The notes under the pieces: generated by a model
Seen by the model: only the letters and a program-made list of their open reading frames with translations
What the model was told of the DNA's origin: nothing
The model's database searches: none
Program-made: the position numbers and the translations under genes
Source: Pholiota molesta
Lineage: Eukaryota; Basidiomycota; Agaricomycetes; Agaricales; Strophariaceae
Reading direction: 5' to 3'
Length of the DNA stretch: 64,000 bases
Assembly: GCA_014925825.1 (NCBI GenBank)
Contig: JACGCK010000018.1
Coordinates: 186,001 to 250,000, forward strand
In this document: piece by piece, positions 23,046-34,500 of the stretch
Position numbering within the stretch: position 1 is the first letter of the stretch
Layout: the number at the start of each line of letters is the position of its first letter

Positions 23046-23919
23046 TCTCTGAGGTGGTGGAATGGGGGTAAAAAAGAGTGGAAGAATCGAGCGTTGAAAG
23101 ACAGAGGCTTGTTATATTAGGCCACGTTGAGGTTGTAACCCCGTTGCGTGCGTAATGCACAGCACGCACCCGTGCTGTGCATATTTGGGACCAACGCATT
23201 GCACCCACGAGACTTCCCATGTAGCGTTATGATAGAGATGATTTTAATCTTACTCATTTGTGGCGATACGTGCTGTGTCTGACATGTGTGATACTCAAGT
23301 TATTTAAAACTGCATTCAAAGCATCAGAGAAGTAGTGTGTGTCTTCGTTATTATTGAGGACATGGCGGGAAGGGCAGGTCAAGGAGAACGAATGACCAGA
23401 TGTGTGTACAGCGTATCACGGAATGTGCTATGCATACTCGGGCAGTGTCATCCTACGCGAACTCCGACAAAGCCTCGCTGGTCAGGTGAGGCTGTCCTCT
23501 GTTCCAAAGCGGACCCAAAATTAATGGACGACTATTGTACATGATGTGATGTGATTGTTGAATATAGGCCCAAACGCTATGATTCACGGAGAAGTTTGGG
23601 CTTGACGCGATGGAAATAGTTTCATTATCATAGTTTCATTATCGCTCTTCCACCACTTGCGTAACCTGCGATATGCAAAACACACGGCAGATGGGCGAGA
23701 GGACGTCGTCCTACCCAACTTGCAGAGGACCGCGGGAGCGATAGCGCAACCCAAAGCTCAGACGGAGCAAGACCCAAACGTTTGAAATAAAACTTTGCGT
23801 GTCAAATATCAGAACACCAGAGGTATCATCGATATCAGGTGCAACGACTTACTTTACCATATATACGGCGCCCCCTGTGCCGCCGCTTCCCAGTCCAACA
23901 ACTTCGGAGCCCGACATCC
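23046..23919. other. Intergenic, presumed NACHT gene upstream region
   Basis: No supportable coding sequence. A local duplication of TAGTTTCATTATC occurs near 23,618-23,642. The promoter of the minus-strand NACHT gene should lie just right of 23,045, but no clear TATA element was seen. Confidence 0.4.
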
Positions 23920-24275
23920 ACCCAAAGCATCTGCGCGCCGCAGAAGCTGCATTACATGCGGCGTTCTTTGCACGCGCAGATGGCATGGTAGGGGTACAGG
24001 CGGCTGCCGCGTGTAGCGAAGGACCGACAGGCCCGACACCGAGTGTTGGTTGCACGTACCTGGAGTGGCGTTGGCAGTGATAGCTAAGCCCGGGGGTTCT
24101 CAGCGTCGTCCGTGGGCGTGTGATTAAAGAGCGATGAGCCGGGCTGACGTTGTGGGTCTTCGCGGTGGTAAGGTGTATCGTGTCCGGAGGGGAGTGCGCG
24201 ACTGTGAGCGGAAAACAGTGGTACTGCGGATCGCGAGTTCGGGGATGTCTGCGGGTGCAAAGCAGCCGTGCGCGG
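23920..24275 (+). repeat. Dispersed relic repeat, best-preserved member (3)
   Basis: One frame gives HPKHLRAAEAALHAAFFA then RADGMVGVQAAAACSEG. The DNA core runs from about 23,922 to 24,030, with weaker shared sequence near 24,240. Related copies lie at 10,530, 11,550, 29,905 and 42,045, all in the same orientation. It could be a decayed exon of an unknown multicopy gene or part of a non-autonomous element. Confidence 0.6.
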
Positions 24276-26119
24276 ACTCATGGTCTGCGGTCGGTGGAGG
24301 AACCAGCAAGAACTAGTGGCGAATGAGATTAACGGCAACGCGGACAAGTTCCTAAATGGATACGCTCACCGTGTTCAAACGTTCGACTACAAGAAGTGCG
24401 AGCAAAAATACAATCTCACTGACACAAAAGCGTCATATGTACTGGCCAACCACGCTTGCATGTGGACAATAGCGCCTTTACGGCATCTACAGATATATTC
24501 CTCCAAAAACCGCGCTGGCACTACCAATGTCGAAGTTGTGAAAGGTCCAGGTACGTAATGTGCGCCACGCTGGCAGGAGTACATGGACTTCTGGTCCTAA
24601 AAATGGTAAGTAGTGCCCGATTCTTGTGGTAGATCAAGAGATACATCCTGCAGAAGTAAGGAAACAATCAACGGACGAGTTGGGCCAGTAGGAAACAAGA
24701 GAGCGTGATAAAAGAGAACGCACCATGCGGATTTGTGAGCCACGTCTTCCTTGAGCCCACCACCATACCTGAAACCTTCACATCTCGTCTGCCGTGGCTC
24801 ACATGGCCGTGTCCTCGATCGCGTCGCAACTCGAAAGCAAGGAGGGCGTTCAGCTGTTCGCTATGCCGCGTTTTCGAAGTCGCATCGAAGGTGGCTGTTC
24901 CGCCAATCGCCGTCGCGCTACGGAGAATGGGAAACCATCCATGGATCCCAAGTCGGTTGAAGTTTCCCCTGGGCGGGGAAGTTCCGCAAGAGGTACACCT
25001 TGTGAGAGGTACACCTTGCGAGACTACGGCATGTATAAGTAGATGAGGTAGGGTAGAGCGCAGTAGCAGGGGACATACTAGTGTGCGGCAGAGACAACGT
25101 CTGCGAGCTATGCTTCCGAAGCCCACCATGACCGCCATCCTTCCGATTCCTTCGTGTTTCGTTTCACGCACCCTTCCTATCCATATCGTCCCAAATTTCC
25201 ATCATGCTTGCTGACCCGAGAATTAGCACGTTTGATGGAGCTGAAGCTACTGGAGCGCCTACTTTGAACGTAGCTTCTGACAGGTGCGATGTGAAGGAGA
25301 AAATAGACGCCTTGTGTCCAGGGATAGTAGTTTGTGCTGGGGGCTCGGTACGGGGTCGTTGTGGTGGGTGTGGGTGTTGGGTGGGTGTGGGTGTCAAATA
25401 GACGGCTGCAGACGGCTGCCACAAACCAATCCTAAGATGCGGAACTTGCCGGAGCGGCCGGCCACACACCGACATCTTCCGGCACGTCCCGCTCTCTCTT
25501 CTACATGCTTCGCCTTGCTCTTTTGGTCCCTCCGCGTGCTGGTATTCGAACTGCTACAATGACCCTACCTCTGTCTTCTCTGTGGTTCTGAGGTCACGAA
25601 TCTGCTGCGTCATCGCCAGCACATACCACGTACAATCACGCTCTCATTAGCATTGACGATCCTTGCCTCCACTGCATAGATCCACGCTGTGACGCGTACC
25701 TGCGACAGATTCTATTCTGATGCGCCTAGACTGCGCCCTAGCAAGAAGAGGAATGGCGCTCGCGGCTCCTGCCTGTGGGCCTGGCAGGTACGACTCGGCA
25801 CGTGGACACATTCCATTCTCGCTCTCCCGTTACCTGCTCGGATAGGCGTCGCTGAGGAGCGCAAGAGGGAAGACCGTGTACGCGGCCGCGTCTGAGCCCA
25901 CGCTGTGGTGTGCACTTTTATATTGGCTGTATTACAGCTCCTCTTCCATCTATGAAATCCCTCCGAATTCTCCCAAAATGCGAGTTGAATGTGCCGGAAG
26001 ACAGATACGAGCGCGGTGATTTATGTAAAAAATTCACGAATCGCGGACCCCCGAATTTTTAACTCATGTTCTCTGATATGTTTTCCGAGGTAGTGGTCGG
26101 CGCCTCTGGAAGATGGGCG
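24276..26119. other. Rearranged intergenic sequence, partly copy B of the 4.9-5.1 kb segment
   Basis: Positions 24,685-24,800 match 4883-5040 (shared GCCAGTAGGA, ACAAGAGAGCG and CATCTCGTCTGC-type strings). A short tandem duplication of GAGGTACACCTTG occurs near 24,992-25,017. No supportable gene. Confidence 0.5.
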
Positions 26120-26124
26120 TACTG

Positions 26125-26275
26125 ATATGTCGTCGTGAGCATCTGGGCCGGGTCGCGCGCTGGTGCAGGCGTCCCCGAATCCACAAACCCCAACCCCGGC
26201 ACGACCCTCGGCGGGTTCATCGCCCCTCCCTGCTCCTACTCGCGTTCCGCATATTCTCGTTTATGGTCTAGACAA
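26125..26275 (+). pseudogene. Short GMC oxidoreductase relic
   Basis: A fragment of about 150 bp resembles the intact gene's exon 4 and the relic at 9.5 kb. It reads IWAGSRAGAGVPESTNPN and TTLGGFIAP, then CSYSRSAYS, after which similarity stops. About 20 codons between FIAP and YSRS are deleted relative to the other copies. Confidence 0.75.
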
Positions 26276-27267
26276 GCTCTTGGATTTTTCAGCCAATGTA
26301 CGACAACTTCGAATCCCATGAGCTGTCGTCGTTCATTCCATTTTCTAGCTTGGTGCTGCCATTTGTGCGACACTATTAATCGCATATTGTGGGTCGTGTG
26401 GGCGATTACCGCCTTCGCTAAGTCGTAGAAGGGTATAACTAGCATGCGATAACGCAGGAAGCGTCGTCGAGGTAGATATGTGGGATCTGCTGGCGTATCA
26501 TACATGCGATTAGTTAATGTTGTGTTTATTCACACTTATTGTGACCCGACGCCATCTCTTGTGTTTAAGGTACTCATTATGCATTGCGGTAGCGTTACGC
26601 ATTGAAAGATTCCTGTTCGTTGACATTCTTCACATCAGCGCCATCCCAATAGGCATTAATATTTCCTATGGTACGATTTTGTCTTGCCCATGTATTTCCG
26701 CAATGAAATATACGTCGGTTAACACCCATCGCATGCCCCAAAAAGCCTTGTGATATTCAGAGTAGGTGCCCGGAAAGAGTCTGTCTTTTGTATTGAAACT
26801 TCGCGAAAAATACGCGTGCATCAGACGAGCAAGCGCACAGACTGGGTACAGACCCAAGCGCGCCGCCGCCGACGCGCCGAAAACAACGTGTTACGTGTGT
26901 CCCCACGCCCCGCCTCGCTGCTCTCTTCTAAGCGGTGGCACAATCGCAAACCATGTTTGGAGTTTGGACCCTGGACGTTAGACAATGATCTGATTCTTTA
27001 CAATCAACAGCCCCCGACGGCCAGTCCATTATAAGGATATGTGGCCCAACGCAAGGGCTGCGCCCACAGATCAATGCGTGTGCACCACAGCGCACGTCAA
27101 ACCGCCTAGGGGCCAGCCGATAGTCGTGTTGCGGATAGGAAAGAGCGCTGTATTTGGGAATAACGAGTGGCCGCATTCCATTGTATGAATAGAGATAACT
27201 AGTTCGCGTAGGGCGTGGCACAACGGGAGCGGTAGTTGTTTTGCCATGAGGCTGGGGTGCTACTGCC

Positions 27268-27349
27268 CTTATATTAAAGCGCTCGGTCGTACGTGGGGCT
27301 GTAGCAAAATTACTACTCCATAACGCCCTCTCGTCTTTCGTCTGCAAAC
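27268..27349 (+). promoter_or_regulatory. Core promoter of the copy B gene
   Basis: CTTATATTAAAG lies about 80 nt before the start codon. The CT-rich leader runs to GCAAACATGG, matching copy A at 5654-5735. Conservation between copies is the main support. Confidence 0.45.
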
Positions 27350-29298
27350 ATGGATAACACCGCATGGTCCAGAAGCTTCTACGCCGACTCCTGTCCATCT
27401 ATGCAGCAGCGCTGGGATATGCCCCTCCCTTGTAGGTCATTCTCCTTTGAGGTTGCGAGCTAGAAAAATGACACATACCTCATATAGTCGTCCCGAATTA
27501 TCATCAACTCAGTGACCAAACCTATCCTGACCGTCCTGAAGGTAGATCATCGTCTTTCTGCGAATTGATCGTCAGATGCTTATCTGAACCCACATCGTAG
27601 CCCCTGCGCGTCGAAGATGTCGTTCCGGCTCTCATAAAAAGGTTGGTATGGGCTCGCCTAGTTTGGAGGTCCCGCGTTACGAGGCGGCACCCGGCGCATT
27701 TGCGTCCCAAAGTAGGTCATTGTCTTTCTAGGTTTAGAGCTAGACTGATGGCACGCGCCTCCTATAGCGTATGTCCACCCCAACCACGACATCCGCGGCA
27801 CACAGTCGATGGGGTACGGTCACTCGCCGAGTTTGGAGGTCCCGCGTTATGAGGTGGCACCGGTCGTCTTTACACCTCAAAGTAGGTCATTGTCTTTCTA
27901 GATTTAGAGCTAGACTAATGACACGCACCTCCTACAGCGTATACCCACCCCAATCCTGGACCATTCGACGGATCCGTCAAGATGGATACGGTTCCGGAGG
28001 TGTTGTTCAATGATCCGGGTAGGTCATCATTGATCGTCAGTTGCATGTCTAAACGCACATCATAGACCCAAAATTTTGGGCATCTATAGCACCTCACCCA
28101 CATTCGCCTGTCGCCAATGTCGAAGAGACCTTCCCGCCGGCCGATCAGTGGTTTTTCGGACGCGGGCACGGATTGTACCAAGCACCTGCGCATTCGGTTC
28201 CCCGCTCAACCGGCGCCTTTGCAACCCCACCCGCCAATCCTTATTGGCACAGCGCCGTCGATGTCCGATATACACAACCAGACAACTCGTTTGACTCTGC
28301 ACCAGATAGTAGAGTCAAGCAAGGTGAGTTAGCAGTGCGATTGGCGGTGATAGGAAGCTAATGAAGTTATTTTCTGCCCAAAGTGACTACCACCAGTAAC
28401 AATCGCTACTACGAAGAGGCGATTGTTCACCACAAAGTTAAAGCCGACACAATCGCTGGACCGAGCACATCCGCTCGATCCAGCAATTTGGCAGTGAGGC
28501 TAAATAGCCCACCGAGCCGATTGAGTCAACGGTATTTGTGTCCAATCGTCTCTTGAAAGGAGCCCGTCGCTGATGCGGTATATTGACGTACAGTGTTGGA
28601 GTGAATCGAGAGGCCGAGGCGTCCATGAACAACATCAAGGGAAGGGGAAGGGGAAGAGAAAGATGGTTGACGACGCACTGGATGCCCTTCCCCCAAACAC
28701 GGAGCACGTCAGGCGCGCAAAACGAGGTAAGCCATGGATTTCTGCTACCATTTCTGCAATCTAACCCGCAGATCAGGCCGTCCCTCTAAGCAGGACGCGC
28801 TGTCTAATGTAGGAGGCGCGCGGTCGGGCGAAAAGGACGCACCCAAAAAGAGGGCGAGGCAGAGGAAGACAGGTGAGACTTATCATTATCCATCGCCTCT
28901 CGATCTAATCTCACGCGCATTGCAGCAGATTCCTCGCTTCCCAAGCGGAAGCCGCCGCGTGCCCCCAAGGCCGGAGTGCCACGCCCCAACAACGAGGCAC
29001 CACCAGCCGTCGAGGAGGCGCCCAAACCCGTGCCTCCAAAACCCGTCGAGTACACTCCCGTGCAGGTACACGACCAGACGATCCCCACCGACACGGTTCT
29101 CACGACGACGTGAGTGCAGCTGACCATCGCTATAAACAAAGGCACTTACAACGTCTCGTTTGCGTTGACAGCAGGTTCCACTGGCCTGGGGATAGGTCCA
29201 CCCCCATTGTAGGTGGGCATGGAGAGTCCATTGGCGAATGTATCAAGTTCAGTGTCGCGGCCATAGGTTCGGATGGAAGAGTTAATAGTTATCGATGA
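27350..29298 (+). CDS. Unrecognised multi-exon gene, copy B, with an in-frame duplicated exon
   Basis: Paralog of 5736-7556, with the same start (MDNTAWS) and the same exon order through the AT-hook-like region (GRPSK here instead of GRPRK), KKRARQRK and TFHWPGDRSTPIVGGHG. It ends at SYR, shorter than copy A. Indels between copies within exons are mostly multiples of three. An extra exon-plus-intron unit (about 170 bp, 27,661-27,830 against 27,831-28,000) keeps the frame. Two introns need shifted acceptors relative to copy A. Before ESRGRGVHEQHQGKGKG the acceptor must be near 28,604 or the frame breaks. Before FHWPGD it must be the second of two adjacent AGs near 29,173. So B is either a working paralog with slightly different splicing or a lightly damaged one. 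Function unknown. Confidence 0.55.
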
Positions 29299-29520
29299 TA
29301 ATCGCGACTTTTGATCCCGGCCCAATCTGCCGGAGCTGCGGTGATCGCTTGCCATCGAGGCCCTGCCTTGCACGCCTTCCTGATACTTATACTGTGCGCG
29401 GATTGGGTCATCTAAATTTATTTCATGTATAATAGACGATTTAAATCTGTGTTTTTGTTCTGCGTTTATCATTTTGAATTTTGAGACGATTCATATTCCA
29501 TTGGTACGCCCCTACTAAGT

Positions 29521-29904
29521 ACTGGTATGTATGTTGACATACCTATTGAGAATAAATGTCTACGGTACAGCCTTTGGTACAGCCGACGTGAGCCATGGGC
29601 CAGACTTGAGCCAGACAAGGCTCAGTTTCCCCGAATCGGCACCAGAATTTCCCCCACGCGCCGGTGAAGCCAGTGGTCTTCCCATGACCTAAACGAGTTA
29701 TCGATTCCATCGATTCTCGGTACACCCCGAAACATCGGAGGTGTCGCTCTGACTCTCTGCCGAGCGCCCAACAGGACTGAAGCGAAAATGGAGATCAAAT
29801 AGTTCGATGAACACTTTTGAGTCCCAAAGACCGAACAGACAGACCTGTATAACGCACCTCAGGTCCGTAACGTGGCTTGAAGCTGATAAGCGCCCGCTGA
29901 AAGG
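29521..29904. other. Intergenic, nothing recognised
   Basis: Short sequence between the duplicated block and the next relic repeat. No supportable frame. Confidence 0.45.
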
Positions 29905-30210
29905 TGAGCAAAGCGTCTCCGCGCCGCGAAACGTGCATTACATGCGCCGTTCCTTGCACGCGCAGACGGTATGGTATGGAGGGGTACAGGTGGCCACCCC
30001 GTGTTGTGAACGGCGGAGTAGTGTCAGTGTTTGCATTTGAGGTGGCGGTAATGCGTTCGTGGCGCTGGGTGGGCGGTAAAGTTGTCGGTAACCACAGTAG
30101 AGGTAATCAAGTCCAACGGGTTGCGCACACCTATGATAAACGTTGTAAATGCCGTTACACACGCTGCTGATCGTGATGTCGGAGATGTCGGCGGAAGTGA
30201 AGCCGTCAAG
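29905..30210 (+). repeat. Dispersed relic repeat, member 4
   Basis: One frame gives KRLRAAKRALHAPFLA and RADGMVWRG, matching member 3. A weaker shared stretch near 30,178 (GTCGGAGATGTCGGCGG) follows at similar spacing. Downstream, 30,300-30,335 (CAGAAGTGCGAGCGAG) resembles 24,390-24,405. Confidence 0.55.
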
Positions 30211-31322
30211 TGGGGACCAGAGGTTGGTAAATCATGATGAACCAGAGAAAATGAGAACGAATGGAGATCAGCGGAACCGTGAAGCTTTTGTGAATACGTT
30301 CAGCCAGAAGTGCGAGCGAGAGTACTTACGATTTCATCAGCCCAAGTACCTCTTGCGTACATCTGTCCCGAGGAGAGCCCTATGCGCATACGAGTATTCA
30401 GGGTAATCATCGCCGTCGATGTATCCAATGTCGACTTTGAAGTGCACAGATCTGTGCAATCTTCTTGGGCGCAACCTGGGCGCAACCTGGGCGCAACAAG
30501 AGTGGAGATATGTAGCTGGCCAAGGTGAACGCACGCGCCGAGTCTCCTCATAGATTGCTTACCCTTTTGGCATATTCCGCCATGCTAACACACCTGTGGA
30601 GAACATTTCGGTCCTGCCGATGACTGAGATGAAGCTGAAGGCAAGCTGAAGTACAACACGATGTGTGACAGCAATGCGTGCTATCGGGACGCGTGTCATG
30701 TCAATGTGACACAACGCGTCGCGCACAGCCTTTGCCGCAGCACCCACCGTTCCTCCTTCAGCGTCTACCCCCAACACCATATGTCATGTAGAGCACGCTT
30801 TTAAACTTAAAAGTTATAACGATTAGCGTCCACACGCCAGGGCGCGCGGGCGCCTCCGCACCCCCACCCATTCCGGCTCGTCGACGATATCACGAAGACA
30901 TCCGCCGCGCCATATGCCCTCACCCTCGACAACGCGCCTCGATATCGAATCGAGTCCAGGACCTCGGGACGGAGCAATCAGTCAAATGCAGAGGTATGTC
31001 TTCGCTCAATAGCAGCCGACGACACCGCCGTTCGCCCTCGACGAGTTTCCTCGATGGCGACGTCCATTCCAGGCGCTAGAGACGGAGCAGCTCGGCCGAG
31101 CATTGGATGGAATGGACAGGATGGGACGTACGAGGCGGCAGCGGGCTCGCAACAACGCGAGGCTTGCATATACGGTGCGTCCTGAGCTCGCTGCGACGGT
31201 GTACAGAAACCACTGACATAGCGTTCACACGTCAGGGCTCGAAAATTGTTTCACAGCCTACCATCGCCGGGCGCCTCCGCACCCCCACCCATTCCGGCTC
31301 TCCTCGACGCCCGCGACGACTA
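30211..31322. other. Mostly non-coding; includes a 33-bp direct repeat
   Basis: A GC-rich 33-mer starting CGGGCGCCTCCGCACC occurs at 30,847-30,879 and again at 31,268-31,300. A diverged match of the preceding 20 nt (GCGTNCACACG) is also present at both sites. A GGGCGCAACCT triplication lies near 30,468-30,495. No gene start is convincing here, though upstream exons of the next gene could be hidden. Confidence 0.4.
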
Positions 31323-31688
31323 ATCGGCCGCCGAGGGGTTTGGGTGGCGCGAAGGCCGTTGCAATGGGAGGGTGGTGGGTGGTGAGGAGGATCTCGCTGC
31401 AGCGGATGGCATGGCCGAGGTAAGCGTGGATTCAGAATAACGAAAGGCCACTCCTGGGCCACTCACGCTGATATCATCTCCCAGCAACAAACCACGCGCC
31501 GATTCCTGGGCTTGATGCGTGCTGTCGTCGCCGATGGCACGGACCCGGCAGAGGGCGATGCTGTGCCATCAAATGCCAAGAACTTCAAAACCCAGAAAGG
31601 ATTTTCCGTCAAGTCCAACCTCCGTGAGCCAGTCCACGATGCGTCCTTCAGCCCACTGCCCAAGCCTCCTTTCGTCCAACGACGATAA
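31323..31688 (+). CDS. C-terminal exons of a small hypothetical gene
   Basis: Two exons join in frame across a canonical intron (donor GTAAGC at about 31,419; acceptor CTCCCAG at 31,484). The joined sequence reads GGEEDLAAADGMAE then QQTTRRFLGLMRAVVADG, ending PLPKPPFVQRR and TAA at 31,688. The composition looks like a real C-terminus. The 5' part is unclear because an in-frame TAA at about 31,321 means an upstream exon boundary must lie after it. No family recognised. Confidence 0.4.
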
Positions 31689-31907
31689 CCGGAAGCTCTA
31701 TCCGAAAGGGACGGAGACGCACTGAAATTTGGACACGGGTCTAGAAGGTGAGTTAATCAACTCAAAGTTACATGAAGCGGCGTTCTAACCCGCGGCTTCT
31801 TTTCAACTTCTAGATGCGTCCATAAACGTGCCCAACATTGTTCGATTTTGCGACTCGACCCCGACCCACTGAATTGCAGCTTGCACCTCCCAACAACGCT
31901 CGCGAAC

Positions 31908-34500
31908 ATGCAGAGACGAATATTGACAACGTTTGCCATCTTGCTCTCTTATGTCATCGAAATCAACAGCACGACCATTCCACGACATCTATACGCCCGC
32001 GAAATCATCACCCAGAACGACGTCCAAGCCGCATACGACTACATCGTTGTCGGTGGCGGCCTCGCAGGCTTGGTCGTCGCCTCGCGGCTCTCAGAGAACG
32101 CAGACACCACGGTGCTTGTCCTTGAAGCTGGTCTGTCAGGCGATGATGTTGCCAGTTCAATCAGTACGTCCTCGCCCTTCGTTCTCGATCCATTTTCATA
32201 TTTGATGACTTCGCTCCAGACCCTCCAGACGGGGCGTACTACTCATCCATCGTCGGTACGGACTACGACTGGCAGCATGTCACCCTCCCACAAACCAACC
32301 TCAACAACCGCGTTATCTCATGGCCGCGAGGCAAAGTATGTCTTCATCGCGATCCAATCCCCTTATACCCCTGATCCCTCCACACAGGTCCTCGGCGGCT
32401 CCTCCGCAATGAACGCCATGTACCTCGTTCGGCCCTCCACGACGGAGCTCGACGCGTGGAACACGCTCAACGGCCTGAACGCGTCGTCCGCGGGCGGCAA
32501 CTGGGGCTGGGACAGCATGTACGCGTACATGAAGAAGAGCGAGAACTTCACCGCGCCGGGCACCGCGCTCCTGGAGTACCTCCCCGTCGCGTACGACGAC
32601 GCCGCGTACGGCGCCGGGGGCCCGATGCAGGTGTCCTACCCGGAAATGTAACGCCCGCCTCTCCGCCCAAAACACTGACTAACCCACGCACCCCCCCGCG
32701 CAGGATGATCAGCATCGCGAGCAACTGGACGGGCGCGCTCGCGGGCGCGGGCATCCCCGCGGCCGCGGCCCCGAACGCGGGCACGCCGCTCGGCGCGTTC
32801 ATCGCGCCCTCCTCCATCAACCCCGCGAACTGGACGCGCTCCTACTCGCGCTCCGCGTACCTCGACGCGCTCCCGCCGCGCGCGAACCTGCACGTCCTGC
32901 CCGGGGCGACCGTCGTGCGCCTCCTCTTCTCGCCGGACAACGAGACGGACGTGGCGGGCGCGCTGTATGCGACGGGCGTGGAGTTCGCGGGTGGGGCGGC
33001 GGCGCCGCGGGTGACGGTGGGGGTGCGGAGGGAGGCGGTGCTCGCGGGCGGGGCGCTGGGCAGTGCGAAGGTGCTGATGCTGAGCGGGGTCGGGCCGGCG
33101 GATGTGCTGGGGAATGCGAGTGTGCAGGTGCGCCGGGCGCTCCCGGGCGTGGGGCAGAATCTGCAGGACCATTTGGTGAGTCTCTTTTCTGTGATCTATT
33201 TGGTTTTTTTGAGCGTTGCTGATCTTTTTTTGTTGGTTTCCCTTCTGGAATCTTAGACGGCGGGGGTTGTGTGGGAGACGCCTGTGGAGACTGCAGGAAA
33301 CATCCATGACTCTGGCTCCGATTTCTCCGTGCGCCCTCCCTCCTCCCTCTCCCCCACCAATACTAACCCAGTGCACGCCCGCAGAAAACACCCGAATTCA
33401 TGTCCCTCATCAACGACGCCATCGCCTACGTGAACAGCAGCGCGCTCTTCGGGGGCCCCGACGCGGTCGCGGAGTTCCAGGCACAGATCCTCGGCGCGCT
33501 CAACGCGTCCGCGGCGGCGCTCGTGCCGAGCCAGTATCCGGAGGTCGCGGCGGGGTATCAGGTTGGTTATCAGACGCTGGCGGAGGAGTTCCTGCCGGAC
33601 GTGGCGCAGGTCGAGCTGCTGCTGAGCGTGATGGGGACGGGGACGATCACGGTGCAGGCGGCGATGCAGCACCCGTTCAGGTGGGGGGATTTTTTGTGGC
33701 GTGAGTGTGTTAAGTTTCTGATGATGGTTGGTTGGATGTAGCCGAGGACGGATTTATATCTCGTCTAGCAACCCTTTCGACCCGATCGTCATTGACCCGC
33801 AATATTATTCCCACTTCGCTGGTATGTATCCGCGCTCTATTCCCCATTCCTCACCCCCAATTTTCTTATGCTCCATTCCCTCTCTGTAGACGTCGTCATC
33901 ATGCGCCAAGGCATCAAGCTCGCGCGCCAGGTCGGCGCGGCGTTCGGCGCCCTGCTCGGCGCGGAGAGCGCCCCGGGGCCGGGGGTGCAGGTGGACGCGG
34001 ACATCGAGGCGTGGCTCGTGCAGGGCGGCGCGGGGACGCAGTACCACCCCGCGGCGACGTGCGCGATGCTCCCGGAGGCGCAGGGCGGGGTCGTGGGTCC
34101 GGATCTGACGGTGTATGGTTTGGGTGCGTGTTTTTTGTTTGTTTGAGATTGTCAAGTGGGGTGTGCTGATGGTGATGGTGGGTGATAGGGAATGTTCGTG
34201 TGGCGGATGCGTCGGTGTTCCCTTTTGAATTTGCGGCCCATGTACGAGACCATTTCGAATTCTGTCAGACCTCAAGTCTTATTTTTGTTCTTGTAGCTTG
34301 GCTCCGCCACTTATGCCGTTGGTGAACAAGCTGCAGACCTCATCAAAGCCTCAACATATACCGTGCCATCCTCGCTTGTCGCGCCTTTCGCGATCTCCTA
34401 CCCTGCATCTAATTCCGCGTCAAATGCTAAACATTTACGAAGCTGCACCTTTATACTACTCACGATCACTTCATGCCTCCTCCTCAAGTACACTCTGTAG
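31908..34500 (+). CDS. Secreted GMC oxidoreductase (aryl-alcohol oxidase-like), intact, 680 aa, hydrophobic C-terminal tail
   Basis: FAD-dependent oxidase or dehydrogenase of the glucose-methanol-choline family. In wood-decay fungi such enzymes oxidise alcohols outside the cell and can yield H2O2. Ten exons splice to exactly 2043 nt: 31,908-32,163, 32,220-32,335, 32,388-32,647, 32,704-33,175, 33,257-33,328, 33,385-33,680, 33,742-33,821, 33,890-34,123, 34,189-34,241 and 34,297-34,500. The start MQRRILTTFAILLSYVI is a signal peptide. The FAD-binding motif is VVGGGLAGLVVASRLSE, and the PS1-like motif is LGGSSAMNAMYLVRPS. The C-terminal catalytic histidines fall in QYHPAATCAM and FEFAAHLGSATYAV. 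An S/A/N-rich spacer and a hydrophobic end (TFILLTITSCLLLKYTL) suggest GPI or membrane anchoring, unusual for this family. Third-position GC is very high. Two relics of this gene lie at 9.5 kb and 26.1 kb. Confidence 0.95.

Larger units (their letters stand above)
26750..29520 (+). repeat. Segmental duplication, copy B
   Basis: Same order and orientation as 5149-7740. It spans about 580 bp of upstream sequence, the nine-exon gene plan and the 3' flank (including TTTATTTCATGTATAATAGAC-like sequence near 29,420). Differences are scattered substitutions and small indels, so the duplication is not brand new. Confidence 0.82.

Noticed and set aside
23335..24558. Several 60-110 aa frames in the 23.3-24.6 kb interval
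   Set aside because: No domain, splice plan or start context. The only conserved part is the dispersed relic motif.
29150..29190. Frameshift disabling the last exon of copy B
   Set aside because: The 5-nt length difference from copy A falls in the intron and first acceptor. Use of the next AG keeps the frame.
32313..33672. Long minus-strand frames opposite the GMC gene
   Set aside because: High GC suppresses stops on the opposite strand; they have no start context or domains.
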